Below the pieces are notes generated by a model that was not told the DNA's origin, ran no database searches, and worked only from the letters and a program-made list of their open reading frames with translations. The translations under genes and the position numbers were made by a program. From assembly GCA_946481735.1 (NCBI GenBank), contig CAMLOU010000053.1:1-25316 (forward strand): a DNA stretch of 25,316 nt, in the 5' to 3' direction. Shown here in pieces: positions 1-8,743 of the stretch (the stretch's first letter is position 1; the number at the start of each line of letters is the position of its first letter). The DNA is from an uncultured Cellvibrio sp. (GTDB lineage Bacteria; Pseudomonadota; Gammaproteobacteria; Pseudomonadales; Cellvibrionaceae).

Positions 1-60
1 TGCTTCTGCTTCTGCTTCTGCTTCTGCTTCTGCTTCTGCTTCTGCTTCTGCTTCTGCTTC
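1..60. repeat. (TGCTTC)10 hexanucleotide microsatellite in chpA
   Basis: Ten perfect tandem copies of TGCTTC fill bases 1-60, and the tract may continue to the left of the window. Read on the minus strand in the chpA frame, each unit is GAA-GCA, so the tract encodes alternating Glu-Ala. Gain or loss of units keeps the frame and changes only linker length. Confidence 0.97.
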
Positions 61-3000
61 TACGTCCACCTCAGTCGGGTCGAGGACCAGTGGTGAGAGG
101 GCAGGGTTAGTGAGGTTGTCGAGCGAATCGTTGATAGGTGCGGGAATATCGCCAAGATTCTGGCCAGCAGCGACGGCATCGACCATATCGAGTAACGATA
201 AATGTGCGGCGTTAAGCGTTGCACAGACATCATCGCTGCAAGTCAACTGGCCGCTGGTGATCCGCTGATATACCGCCTGTAATTTTTCACCGAGGGTTGC
301 CATAGGTGGCAGATATGCATGGGCAGCACCGTGAGTGAGGTTGCGCAGCTCGGCGATCAATGGATTGAGCTGTTGCAGATTGTCCGGCGATTGGCGCCAA
401 CGCTCAATGATTTGATCGGCATTGAGCAGGAGGTTCATCTCCTCCGCCATAAAGATGGAAAGCAGTTCCGGGTCAATCGGACGCTTGCCACTGGCATCGG
501 CTTCCTGTTGCCGAGCGAGGGGCGCCACGTGGATTTCGCGCAGCTCATGTACACGCGCCAGGAATTGCTGCAGGCGCGGAATTTCTATCGGCTCATTGTT
601 GTGGATGTTATCCAGCGCAATATGGGTGTAACTGACCGCATCGCGCAGCAACTGCAGGATGTCATCGTTGATGTTGACCTGGTAGCTGCGCAATTCCTTA
701 ACGAATTTCTCAAGGGGCGTTGCCAGCTCTGCGACGGGAGTAATCTCCGCCATGTGCGCACTACCTTTGAGCGTGTGCAGGGCGCGTTGCATGTGTTCAC
801 TGGGTGGATCATAGAAGGGCGCTTGCTCTTCCATACGCTGGATATAATTCTGCACCACTTCCAGATGGCTCAGTGCTTCTGCACCGAAGATATCCCACAG
901 CTGAATATCCGGATCGTCGGCTTCGCTGCCGTCTTCTTCAATTAAATAACCATCCAGTGCATGGGTTCCGGGCGTTGACAGCGCCTCGTAGTCGATAACC
1001 TCTTCTTCATCGTGGTGCGGCTCACTGCCGTCTTCATCGGTGGTCGCATCAATGAAACTGGCATAGGTAATTTCTTCCGCTTCTGGCAGTGCACCGTGTT
1101 CCGGCTCCAGCTCAGCGGCGATAGTTTCCAGGGTGATTTCGGCATCGTCGCCTGCGATTTCCGGCTCTTCCTCTGAATCGGCAGTGGGAGCGACTTCATT
1201 GGCTGTCGATGTATCGTGTAAATCCGGTGGCACTACGCCTTTGGCCAAGTCTTCGGCCTGGCTGCGGTACGCGGCTGTCAGTTCCGGTTCGGGATTCGGC
1301 TGGTGCAGGCTGAATGCGTTGATCATGCTCGGCAACAGCAAACGCACTTTTTCAATAATCGTCACGTGCGGCTGGGACGGGGCAACGGTGCCATCGATGA
1401 TGCGGTTCAACATATTTTCGATGGACCAGGCGAGCTCACCAATGTCGTTCGCACCGACCATCCGGCCGCTGCCTTTGAGGGTATGGAAAGCACGGCGGAA
1501 TTCGGTCAGTGATTCTGCATCGTCAAAATTTTGAGCCCATTGCGGGAAATATTCACCGATGGTTTGGGTAACCTCGCCGGCCTCTTCAACAAAGATATCG
1601 ATGATTTCATCATCAAGATCGTCGTCATCATCTTCCGCAAGATCTTCCGCTGTGGAAGAGTAATTGATCAGCTCTTCGGTTGTGGATTCCTGTTCTGCTA
1701 TCGGCTCTTGAACGGGAGCAGGTTCTGGCTCCGGCAGATTTTCGTCAGGCAGGGCCCATTCGCTTACCGTAATGTCATCTGACTCAAGCGCTGCTTCTTC
1801 GGCAGGGCCGGTAGTGGAATCTGTGTCTGCTTCCGGGTCAAGTGCAGCCTGATAGGCAGCGAGCAACGCTGCTGTGTCTTCGTCGCTTTCGGTGGTGATA
1901 TCAGGCGTGGGCGCGACATCCGTCGATGCAGCATCGGCCACTATTTCATTGGACGGTGTCTCAATGTGTGGTGCATCAATCGCTTCGGCTGTAAAAGCTT
2001 GATGTTCTTCCTCAGTAAATGGTTTGGTATCAGGACGCGGCATCTTGGCCACGGCATAACCCAGCGAGGCCACACTTTCTTCTGCCACGCCTAACAACAA
2101 ATCATTTTCTTCTTTGCGTGCGCCACTGCTTAAACGCTCCAGGTAATACTCAACACTGGTAATGGCATCGGCGAGGGTATCGAGGTTGTTCCATTGGGGA
2201 ACCTCGTCCTGTTGCAGTAACTGTTCTTCAATATAACGCGCGCAAGCACCGAGGATGCGGGCCGGGCGCGGCAGTGGCATGATCTCAAGGCCGCCGCGAA
2301 TTTCGCGCAGGGTTTCAGGCACCGCCTGGAGGTGCGTGCGATCCCATTGTGACGCAATATATTCGATGATGGCGTCTTTGGCGTGCTCCAGGCCGTTGCG
2401 CGATTCCCGCAGCACCGACTCTTTGGCGCGATTGAGGGTAATATCGGCTTCGTCGCCGTTGCGGTTAGTTTGGCTTGACTGCGAGGCGAGATGATCCAGT
2501 GCATCTTCAATTTCGATCACCTTGCCGGCCACCGACATCAATTGGTCATTGGACAATTGGCTGTTGGCATCCACCACCATCTCAAGCACGGCACCCTGTT
2601 CCAGTACCTGCTTGCGCAATTCACCGATACCCAATACCGCCATGGTGTCTGCTACCCGTTTAACAACAGGCAGGGCTTCGCTCAGGGCGCTGCGGGTATC
2701 GCCACCGGAAAGGCAGACATCCAGGGCGTGTTTGATAATATCCAGTTCGCTTTTCAGCGCTTCAACCACCGAGCGCATGGCTTCAGGGTCGGGTGCTGAC
2801 AGCATGTTCTGTGTTTCATCACCGACTTCCTTGCCTTCCACGAGCGCTGCTTCCAGTTGATAACCCTGGTAGATGCGTTGCAGGTGCGAATTGGGCGGAA
2901 AACCCGGTGCATGTTTGCCGGAACGGGCAACGTAATAGAGCAGGTTTTTAATCAGCTCATCCTGGGTAAAAGCATCCAGGGCTTTGATGCCATGAACCGC

Positions 3001-3747
3001 GAGTACCTTGATTTCCTTATCGAGCTGACGCAACAAATTTTTGATGGAAACACTGATCTCAATGGCGTCGAGTTGCAGTGCTTCGGCCAGCGCAAGACAG
3101 ATATCCCATAAAGGCGCTCGTGCTGTCCCCTGGGTTAATTTGTGCAAGCGCGCGAATACTTTTTGCAGATAACCCAGGTTCTCATCCGGGTTCACGCCGC
3201 GAATAAAACCGGCAGCAGCGTATTGATACATCTGCCGGAGTTTTTTCACCATGTCCTGGAATTGTTGATTGTCCTGCGTTACCGGCAAACGCATACCGCT
3301 GATGCGTTTTGCTGGCGCAAGATTGGGAACAAATAATTTGGTATCGGTCAGCAGACTTTCACCGCGCACCGCACGCAGGTCGTTGAGCAACGGCAATACC
3401 ACCAACGGGTTGTCGCGCCGGGTTGCTTTAACCTGATCGAGGTACACCGGGAATTGCAGAATTGCACGCATCAACACTTCCTGTGCTTCTGCGGGATTGG
3501 CCACGGCATTGTTGATCATTGCCTGGGTCAGCTTTTCCATCTCTTCGGCGAGCATGGCCGCGCCGTAGAACTCCACCATCTGCAAGCTGCCGTGCACCTG
3601 ATGAATATGGGTCAGACAGAAACGGATGCGCGCCGTGTCTTTCGGATTTTCAACAAAGGCTTCGAGCGATTGACGAGCTTCTTTCAGCGTCTCGCCAATT
3701 TCGTGGATAAGCCAATCCAACGCGGCAAAATTGCGATTATCTGCCAT
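1..3747 (-). CDS. chpA: ChpA, multi-Hpt CheA-like histidine kinase of the Pil-Chp system (3' end outside window)
   Basis: The frame is open from ATG at 3747 to base 1 without a stop (1249 codons). The kinase, CheW-like and receiver domains expected at the C-terminus must lie beyond the window. ChpA is the central kinase of the type IV pilus chemosensory system and phosphorylates PilG and PilH. Visible Hpt motifs are an N-terminal FimL-like HQVHGSL (H49), HTLKGSG (H755) and HTLKGSA (H991). A fourth, LTHGAAHAY around 1137-1145, is degenerate: the residue aligned with the phospho-His is N1136. Long Asp/Glu/Pro/Ala-rich linkers separate the modules (about 570-730 and 830-950), including a DDDDD run. 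The start has a good GAGGAA Shine-Dalgarno and follows pilK by 12 bases. Residues 1230-1249 are (Glu-Ala)10, encoded by a hexanucleotide repeat. Identity rests on domain order and on position after pilG-H-I-J-K. Confidence 0.95.
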   Translation of the reverse strand, partial: MADNRNFAALDWLIHEIGETLKEARQSLEAFVENPKDTARIRFCLTHIHQVHGSLQMVEFYGAAMLAEEMEKLTQAMINNAVANPAEAQEVLMRAILQFPVYLDQVKATRRDNPLVVLPLLNDLRAVRGESLLTDTKLFVPNLAPAKRISGMRLPVTQDNQQFQDMVKKLRQMYQYAAAGFIRGVNPDENLGYLQKVFARLHKLTQGTARAPLWDICLALAEALQLDAIEISVSIKNLLRQLDKEIKVLAVHGIKALDAFTQDELIKNLLYYVARSGKHAPGFPPNSHLQRIYQGYQLEAALVEGKEVGDETQNMLSAPDPEAMRSVVEALKSELDIIKHALDVCLSGGDTRSALSEALPVVKRVADTMAVLGIGELRKQVLEQGAVLEMVVDANSQLSNDQLMSVAGKVIEIEDALDHLASQSSQTNRNGDEADITLNRAKESVLRESRNGLEHAKDAIIEYIASQWDRTHLQAVPETLREIRGGLEIMPLPRPARILGACARYIEEQLLQQDEVPQWNNLDTLADAITSVEYYLERLSSGARKEENDLLLGVAEESVASLGYAVAKMPRPDTKPFTEEEHQAFTAEAIDAPHIETPSNEIVADAASTDVAPTPDITTESDEDTAALLAAYQAALDPEADTDSTTGPAEEAALESDDITVSEWALPDENLPEPEPAPVQEPIAEQESTTEELINYSSTAEDLAEDDDDDLDDEIIDIFVEEAGEVTQTIGEYFPQWAQNFDDAESLTEFRRAFHTLKGSGRMVGANDIGELAWSIENMLNRIIDGTVAPSQPHVTIIEKVRLLLPSMINAFSLHQPNPEPELTAAYRSQAEDLAKGVVPPDLHDTSTANEVAPTADSEEEPEIAGDDAEITLETIAAELEPEHGALPEAEEITYASFIDATTDEDGSEPHHDEEEVIDYEALSTPGTHALDGYLIEEDGSEADDPDIQLWDIFGAEALSHLEVVQNYIQRMEEQAPFYDPPSEHMQRALHTLKGSAHMAEITPVAELATPLEKFVKELRSYQVNINDDILQLLRDAVSYTHIALDNIHNNEPIEIPRLQQFLARVHELREIHVAPLARQQEADASGKRPIDPELLSIFMAEEMNLLLNADQIIERWRQSPDNLQQLNPLIAELRNLTHGAAHAYLPPMATLGEKLQAVYQRITSGQLTCSDDVCATLNAAHLSLLDMVDAVAAGQNLGDIPAPINDSLDNLTNPALSPLVLDPTEVDVEAEAEAEAEAEAEAEAEAEA

Positions 3748-3759
3748 GTGGAGCATTCC

Positions 3760-4623
3760 TCATTGTTCTTCTCGCTCAGTGCGTAGATATGCTTGCACGT
3801 CGTCTACAGAAACGCGGTGCATTTTGGGATGCTCCCAGTCAACGGCTTCACCCAGGCCGATAATCAACAGGCCACCGGGTTTCAGGCGATCAACTAAAGC
3901 ATTCAGGATATCCCGCCGTAACCAGCGGCGAAAATAAACCAATAAATTCTGGCAGAAGATAACATCCACCTTGACCTGCGGCATGCAGTCGGGACGAATG
4001 ATATTGCCTTGGGTGAAGCACACGCGCTCGCGCAATTTGCTGACGACTTCGTAGCTGCCGTCGTCACAATGTTGCAAGTAACGTTTGATCTCTTCCGGTT
4101 TGACTTCTTCGAGTTTGCGTGCCGGATAGCGCGCCTCCCGGGCTTTGGTCAGGGCCGTGGTACTGATATCCACCGCCGTAATACCGTAGTAAGGATTGAG
4201 TGCGGCCAACTCAAAGCAATCGTTGATCACCATCGCCAGTGAATAAGCTTCTTCACCGGTTGCGCAGCCAATGCTCCACACATCGAAACTGCCTGGTAAT
4301 TGCTGGTTGTTGATTTTGTTTTGCAGATAGCGGCGCACATATTCCAGCGACGGGCGGTGACGGAAGAAACTGGTTTCCTTTACGGCGATGCGGTCGACCA
4401 GCGTGGACCACTCCATCATGCCGGATACGCCGTGGGTGACTTCGACGTAGTAACGGTCATAGTCATCAAGGCCCAATTCGCGCATGCGAATGGACACCTG
4501 CGACTCCAGCAACGTCCGCTGTTGGCGCACCAGATGAATGCCGGTGCGCTCTTCCAGCAACGTACTCCACTGAGCAAACTGCCTGTCGGAGAGCGTCGGT
4601 AATTTTCTCAGTGACCAAGCCAT
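3760..4623 (-). CDS. pilK: PilK, CheR-like chemoreceptor methyltransferase
   Basis: This is a 287-residue CheR-family protein predicted to use S-adenosylmethionine to methylate glutamates of the receptor PilJ. The N-terminal CheR helical domain covers about 1-80. The family signature VKETSFFRH lies at 81-89, and the SAM-binding loop SIGCATGEE at 117-125. A Rossmann-like domain follows, with FCQNLLVYF and a Gly-rich LKPGGLLIIGLGE near the end. I chose the ATG at 4623 (MAWSLRKL) because GGGTG lies a few bases upstream. A GTG four codons earlier (4635) is possible but has no clear ribosome site. The gene lies 43 bases after pilJ, with a 10-bp hairpin in the gap, and 12 bases before chpA. No CheB-like methylesterase is visible in the window; in Pseudomonas chpB follows chpA. 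Confidence 0.93.
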   Translation of the reverse strand: MAWSLRKLPTLSDRQFAQWSTLLEERTGIHLVRQQRTLLESQVSIRMRELGLDDYDRYYVEVTHGVSGMMEWSTLVDRIAVKETSFFRHRPSLEYVRRYLQNKINNQQLPGSFDVWSIGCATGEEAYSLAMVINDCFELAALNPYYGITAVDISTTALTKAREARYPARKLEEVKPEEIKRYLQHCDDGSYEVVSKLRERVCFTQGNIIRPDCMPQVKVDVIFCQNLLVYFRRWLRRDILNALVDRLKPGGLLIIGLGEAVDWEHPKMHRVSVDDVQAYLRTEREEQ

Positions 4624-4637
4624 ATCTACACCCACAA

Positions 4638-4662
4638 ATCAATTACCGGGGAGGTAATTGAT
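4638..4662 (-). other. Perfect 10-bp inverted repeat between pilJ and pilK
   Basis: ATCAATTACC (4638-4647) and GGTAATTGAT (4653-4662) are perfect complements around a 5-base loop. The repeat sits between the pilJ stop and the pilK start. No T-run follows on either strand, so it is not a standard terminator. It could stabilise the upstream mRNA end or tune pilK translation; the role is inferred. Confidence 0.7.
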
Positions 4663-4666
4663 GAAC

Positions 4667-6826
4667 TCATGCCTTCGCCGCTACGTGAGAATAATCATCC
4701 TCGTCGCCCGGCAGAACTTCATCATCCAGATCGATGATTTCAGTATCGTAGTCAACCGCTTGTGCTACAGGTGCCGGCTTGTGAGTATGGCGTGGATCAA
4801 GGGTAATATCTTCTTCCGGCAGTTTGAAGCCCGCGACCGATTCACGTAGATCGAGTGCCATTTCAGCGAGGTTACCAATCGATTGTGCTGTGGCAGAGGT
4901 ACCGGCAGACGTTTGCGTGGTAATTTCCTGAATAACATTCATCGTGTTGGAGATGTGGCCCGCAGAGGATGCCTGTTGGCGTGCGGCGTTAGAAATGTTC
5001 TGAATCAATTCGGCGAGGTTACCGGATACGTTTTCAATTTCTTCCAGTGCCACACCCGCGTCTTGTGCGAGGCGCGCACCGCGCACCACTTCAGACGTGG
5101 TTTGCTCCATCGAGATTACCGCTTCGTTGGTGTCGTTCTGAATCGTTTTAACCAGCGCCTCGATCTGCTTGGTTGCTGCGGCGGAACGTTCCGCAAGGCG
5201 CTGTACCTCGTCCGCTACCACCGCGAAGCCGCGGCCCGCGTCACCGGCCATAGATGCCTGGATCGCTGCGTTAAGTGCGAGGATGTTGGTTTGGTCAGCA
5301 ATGTCGTTAATCAAGCTTACGATGTCACCGATCTCTTGTGACGATTCACCGAGGCGTTTAATACGCTTGGAGGTGTCCTGGATCTGTTCACGAATGGTAT
5401 CCATCCCGTGAATGGTATTTTGTACCACCTTCGCGCCGTTACCTGCGATGGATACCGCGCGCTCCGCTACCGCTGCCGATTCGGCGGCGTTTGCCGATAC
5501 CTGGTCAATGGTGACCGCCATCTCGTTAACCGCGGCAGATGCACCGGCAATTTCTTGCGCCTGGTGTTCAGACGCTTCGGCGAGATGTAAAGCCGTTTGC
5601 TGGGTTTCCTGCGCAGCGGCCGATACGTTTACCGCCGTTTCGTTGATTCGCGCTACCAGGATACGTAACTGGTCGATGGTGAAGTTGATAGAGTCCGCGA
5701 TCGCACCGGTGAAATCCTCGGTTACGGTGGCGGTCGTTGTCAGGTCACCGTCCGCGAGGTCGGCCAGTTCGTCGAGCAGACGCAGAATCGCGGTCTGGTT
5801 ACGTTCGTTGGTCTCCGCTGTGCGTACCAGGCGGCGGCGCGTGTTGCGGAACAGGCTGATACCGATAAAGGCTGCACAGAGTACCGCAATAGCGGCGAGG
5901 ATCAGAATCAGTTGGTTGTTGATCGGGCGCGCTGTGGCCTGGATAGCAATCTTGTCAGCAATCGCTGCCAATGCTTGTAATAACTGGGGGCTGTCTTCCA
6001 GCAGGGCGTCGCTGGCCTGACGTGCGCGGAATAGGGTCGTGGAGCCTTCAACCATCTCCTGGATCGATTGATTTACCGCCGCGAACATTTCAGAAATTTG
6101 TTCCAGGCTGGCACGGGCACTGGCATCAGATACGCGGGAGATACGCATGGTCGGATCGCCCTGTTGCATCGCCGTCAATACGCGACCGTAGATGTTGGCG
6201 TCGAGGTTGAACTGGTCGGCAGCATTGCTCGCGTCAGTGTCACCGCGCAGCATTTTATCCACGTTACGACCGATACGCTCCGCCCGCCAGGATTGCATTT
6301 GCGCCTGGGAGACCTGGTCCGCCGGTGCGTTGTTTTCCAGCAGGATCTCCACGATGTTGTTGTGCTGGGCCTGCAGGTTTGGCAGGTTATCATTCAGGTT
6401 GTTGCCCACGTTGTTGAGGCTGACGATCAATTCCCGGTTGGTCACGATCACCTGGGCGTTATTGCGTACACGGCCCCAGATACCTTCATAGGCTGCGAAC
6501 TCGTTGCTTAATTCGCGGCGGGTTCGTTCATCGCTGGCGCGCAGTGACTCCCACGTGCGCGACATGCTGCTCAATACACCGCTTAATTCGGTGAAGGCCT
6601 CTTCATCGCCGGAGGTCGCATCGCGGGACAATGCCGTGAGTCGGTAAGCTTCCGCACGGAGGTCCGCCACTTGTTGCAGATAGCGCTGATCGTTATCCGC
6701 GTCTTTCTGCACAATGAAGTAACTCACTGCGATTGCCGCGAAGCAGGCGATCAGCAAGAGCACGGCAATCGAAATTCCCGGGCTCGCTTTGATCGCCGCA
6801 AATGGGCTTCTGGATTCAGTTTTCAT
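4667..6826 (-). CDS. pilJ: PilJ, methyl-accepting chemoreceptor of the Pil-Chp system
   Basis: This is a 719-residue inner-membrane chemoreceptor. TM1 is at about 18-39, a helical periplasmic region (PilJ-type sensor domains) at 40-303, TM2 at about 304-325, and HAMP at about 327-380. A long cytoplasmic coiled coil follows, with the signalling hairpin tip [15 protein letters not shown] at 509-523 and [18 protein letters not shown] at 531-548. The tip has the PilJ-style [14 protein letters not shown] in place of the usual AAIEAARAGE. A Shine-Dalgarno (AGGAG) precedes the ATG at 6826. The protein should signal through PilI to ChpA and be methylated by PilK. After the last coil ([11 protein letters not shown]) it carries an extra acidic tail of about 47 residues, so it is longer than the P. 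aeruginosa protein as I remember it (about 680 residues). The tail does not end in an NWETF-like CheR tether. Confidence 0.96.
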   Translation of the reverse strand: MKTESRSPFAAIKASPGISIAVLLLIACFAAIAVSYFIVQKDADNDQRYLQQVADLRAEAYRLTALSRDATSGDEEAFTELSGVLSSMSRTWESLRASDERTRRELSNEFAAYEGIWGRVRNNAQVIVTNRELIVSLNNVGNNLNDNLPNLQAQHNNIVEILLENNAPADQVSQAQMQSWRAERIGRNVDKMLRGDTDASNAADQFNLDANIYGRVLTAMQQGDPTMRISRVSDASARASLEQISEMFAAVNQSIQEMVEGSTTLFRARQASDALLEDSPQLLQALAAIADKIAIQATARPINNQLILILAAIAVLCAAFIGISLFRNTRRRLVRTAETNERNQTAILRLLDELADLADGDLTTTATVTEDFTGAIADSINFTIDQLRILVARINETAVNVSAAAQETQQTALHLAEASEHQAQEIAGASAAVNEMAVTIDQVSANAAESAAVAERAVSIAGNGAKVVQNTIHGMDTIREQIQDTSKRIKRLGESSQEIGDIVSLINDIADQTNILALNAAIQASMAGDAGRGFAVVADEVQRLAERSAAATKQIEALVKTIQNDTNEAVISMEQTTSEVVRGARLAQDAGVALEEIENVSGNLAELIQNISNAARQQASSAGHISNTMNVIQEITTQTSAGTSATAQSIGNLAEMALDLRESVAGFKLPEEDITLDPRHTHKPAPVAQAVDYDTEIIDLDDEVLPGDEDDYSHVAAKA

Positions 6827-6867
6827 TTACGTACTCCTACCGACTCTGCGTCTTATTTTTTATCCCC

Positions 6868-6892
6868 GGTAGCGGAGGGTATCCCCGTTACC
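6868..6892 (-). other. Imperfect hairpin in the pilI-pilJ gap
   Basis: GGTAGCGG (6868-6875) pairs with CCGTTACC (6885-6892), with one G-T pair, and two more G-C pairs are possible inside. It lies in the 104-base gap between pilI and pilJ. In transcript orientation it is followed by an A-rich stretch, not a U-tract, so it does not look like a terminator. A processing or stability role is possible but unproven. Confidence 0.4.
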
Positions 6893-6930
6893 ATTGATTC
6901 CGTCTCCAGCTTGGTGCGGATACTTTTACA

Positions 6931-7473
6931 CTAGCCTTTGGCCGCGTTGATGAAACGCGGATCTTCTGCCAACAAACCCGGTCGAAACAGCGACCATTGT
7001 TGTCCACCGAGCGAATAACTGCCGGTGACAAATGGCAAGATATTGCTGGCGATAGCGCCAGCCTGTTCACTGTATTCATCCATGGGAAAGTGCTGCATGC
7101 CAAACACCTGGTCTACCATCAACCCGCTGTACAGACTCTCGGTTTCGAGCACCAGCACCCGGCGTTGCTTGCGGCCGCTGATCAATCTGTCACCGAAGAA
7201 GGTCGCCATATCAAAGATGGGAAGCAGGCGGCCCCGCACATTTGCCACCCCTTTTACCCACGGCTGGACGCCGGGCAAGTGAGTATAGCTGGGCACTTCC
7301 AGCATCTCGGAGACTTCACCCATGGGCGCCACAAAATTGCTGCCCATCAGTGAAAACCCGATACCGCTCCATTGGGGGCGGATGTCAGTTTGTGCCGGCA
7401 GGCCGCGTGCTGCCGCGCGGCTGCGTTGTGCGAGATCAAGTAGCGCCTGGAAGGCTGCCTGTGGTTCTGACAT
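6931..7473 (-). CDS. pilI: PilI, CheW-like adaptor
   Basis: This is a 180-residue single CheW-domain protein predicted to couple the receptor PilJ to the kinase ChpA at the inner-membrane array. The CheW fold runs from about residue 35 to the end. Recognisable segments are GEVSEMLEVP, LPGVQPWVKGVANVRGRLLP (the most conserved CheW loop), DMATFFG and GLMVDQVFGMQHFP. Length matches PilI of pseudomonads (about 178). It sits between pilH (129-base gap) and pilJ (104-base gap) on the same strand, so it is very likely part of one transcript from upstream of pilG. The Shine-Dalgarno before ATG 7473 is weak (GGAATAAAACGG region), but no better start exists near the conserved N-terminus. Confidence 0.95.
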   Translation of the reverse strand: MSEPQAAFQALLDLAQRSRAAARGLPAQTDIRPQWSGIGFSLMGSNFVAPMGEVSEMLEVPSYTHLPGVQPWVKGVANVRGRLLPIFDMATFFGDRLISGRKQRRVLVLETESLYSGLMVDQVFGMQHFPMDEYSEQAGAIASNILPFVTGSYSLGGQQWSLFRPGLLAEDPRFINAAKG

Positions 7474-7585
7474 AGACCGTTTTATTCCATTCTCATCAAG
7501 CGACCAACAGGGTTTGTGTAACTAACAGTGCGGCTGTTGGGTGCGTTTGTTATTAAATTTTGATGGCCCTGGTCTGCCATGGCGT

Positions 7586-7607
7586 GCTGACGATCCTTAT
7601 TGTCAGC
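7586..7607 (-). other. Hairpin at the 3' end of pilH
   Basis: GCTGACGA (7586-7593) and TTGTCAGC (7600-7607) form an 8-bp stem with one mismatched or G-U position and a 6-base loop, overlapping the pilH stop codon. No U-tract follows on the minus strand. It could act as an RNA-stability or partial-termination element between pilH and pilI; confidence is low. Confidence 0.35.
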
Positions 7608-7965
7608 GCATGACCTGGGCGATCGCTGCCATCAACACGTCTGATTCAATGGGTTTTGCCAGGTAATCCTTCGCACCCTGACGCATACCCCAAACCCGAT
7701 CAGTTTGCTGGTCTTTGGTCGTCACGATAATCACCGGGATGTGCGAGGTTTCCGGAAGTTTGGACAGTTGGCGCGTTGCCTGGAAGCCATTGAGGCCAGG
7801 CATCACGATATCCATCAGGATAACGTCTGGCTGTTCTTTTTGCGCCAGGGCGATGCCGTCTTCGCCGTTCTCTGCTGTCAATACCGCATGCCCATTCTTT
7901 TCCAGCATGCTGGTCAATTTATACGTCTCAGTGGGTGAGTCGTCGATAATCAATACTCTGGCCAT
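7603..7965 (-). CDS. pilH: PilH, single-domain response regulator
   Basis: This is a 120-residue stand-alone receiver of the CheY type with no output domain. It has the acidic pair D8-D9, phosphoacceptor D52 (ILMDIVMPGLNG), the switch threonine in VTTKDQ (82-83) and the conserved lysine K104 (YLAKPIES). In the Pil-Chp system PilH is phosphorylated by ChpA and works with PilG to balance pilus extension and retraction, PilH being linked to retraction. The assignment as PilH and not PilG rests on order (second gene) and on the closer match to the short PilH form MARVLIIDDSPTE. It follows pilG by 65 bases; GGGG precedes its ATG. Confidence 0.95.
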   Translation of the reverse strand: MARVLIIDDSPTETYKLTSMLEKNGHAVLTAENGEDGIALAQKEQPDVILMDIVMPGLNGFQATRQLSKLPETSHIPVIIVTTKDQQTDRVWGMRQGAKDYLAKPIESDVLMAAIAQVMR

Positions 7966-8030
7966 AGCTACCCCAAATAGTAGAACTTCTAGTTAAGCAA
8001 TCCATTGGTTTAAACGTATCCGCCCGCCCT

Positions 8031-8426
8031 TCACGAGGCTTTGGCGTGCTTGACATGTGCCTGGATGGCATCGAGCAATTCGCTTTTGCTGAAGGGTTTG
8101 GTGAGATATTGGTCGGAACCGACAATCCGTCCTTTGGCTTTGTCGAACAATCCGTCTTTGCTGGATAACATGATGACCGGTGTGGTCTTGAACTCACTGT
8201 TATTCTTGATAAGGGCACAGGTTTGATAGCCATCGAGGCGGGGCATCATAATATCGACAAAGATGATGTCGGGGCGGGTATCAGCAATTTTTGCCAAGGC
8301 GTCAAAACCGTCGGTGGCTGTGACTACCGTACAACCTGCTTTTTTAAGCAAGGTTTCTGCTGTTCGGCGGATGGTTTTACTATCATCGATTACCATCACC
8401 TTCAGGCTTTCCAAACTTACGTCCAT
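8031..8426 (-). CDS. pilG: PilG, single-domain response regulator
   Basis: This is a 131-residue stand-alone receiver. The acidic pair is D14-D15, the phosphoacceptor D58 in FVDIMMPRLDG, the switch serine S88 in IMLSSKDG, and the conserved lysine K110 in YLTKPFSK. PilG is the ChpA partner linked to pilus extension and to cAMP signalling in Pseudomonas. It is the first gene of the minus-strand pilG-H-I-J-K-chpA run and is divergent from gshB. An AAAGG-type ribosome site lies about 10 bases before the ATG. The short C-terminal tail (HVKHAKAS) and the MDVSLESLKVMVIDDS start are typical of PilG. I could not identify a confident promoter for it in the 317-base divergent region. Confidence 0.95.
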   Translation of the reverse strand: MDVSLESLKVMVIDDSKTIRRTAETLLKKAGCTVVTATDGFDALAKIADTRPDIIFVDIMMPRLDGYQTCALIKNNSEFKTTPVIMLSSKDGLFDKAKGRIVGSDQYLTKPFSKSELLDAIQAHVKHAKAS

Positions 8427-8743
8427 AACTCTGACCTTTGCCTTTTATCTCGTTGTCATGACACCGCCAGATCTTGCGATCCGTGTCACATATTATGTCT
8501 CTCAAACACGGAAAACGGCCCCGAAAGCCGTCGTAACAAGCGCCATGCAAACTTTTAACATAGTTTTTAAGGTTTATCTATAACTACTTGAATATATAAA
8601 GAATCTATTCGTTCTTGCATTTCCTTAGAGCTTATCATTATGGGAAGTACTTAAGCCTCTTGCTTTAATAGCCCCGAGGACTTAACTTTAGTCCGCATAA
8701 CGACTCCCGGCAAATCCAATGCCACCATGAGTGCAAAAGATTT
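8427..8743. other. Divergent intergenic region pilG / gshB
   Basis: This 317-base region has no credible gene. It is A/T-rich in the middle (about 8550-8640) compared with its coding neighbours. It should carry promoters for both directions. A good plus-strand sigma-70 candidate is listed separately. On the minus strand several A/T-rich -10-like words occur, but none has a convincing -35. A small hairpin (GGACT 8678-8682 with AGTCC 8690-8694) lies in the gshB leader. Confidence 0.6.
8555..8584 (+). promoter_or_regulatory. Sigma-70 promoter candidate for gshB
   Basis: TTAACA (8555-8560) and TATAAC (8579-8584) each match the -35 and -10 consensus at five of six bases, with an 18-base spacer. 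It points to gshB and would give a leader of about 150 bases. This is a consensus match by eye only. Confidence 0.5.

Noticed and set aside
1..60. Tandem repeat as a possible CRISPR array
   Set aside because: It is a perfect 6-base tandem repeat without spacers, in frame inside a gene.
319..3786. Several plus-strand open frames of 60-208 codons opposite chpA
   Set aside because: They lie antisense to one uninterrupted 1249-codon chpA frame with Hpt motifs. They have no ribosome sites and no recognisable domains, and arise from its codon bias.
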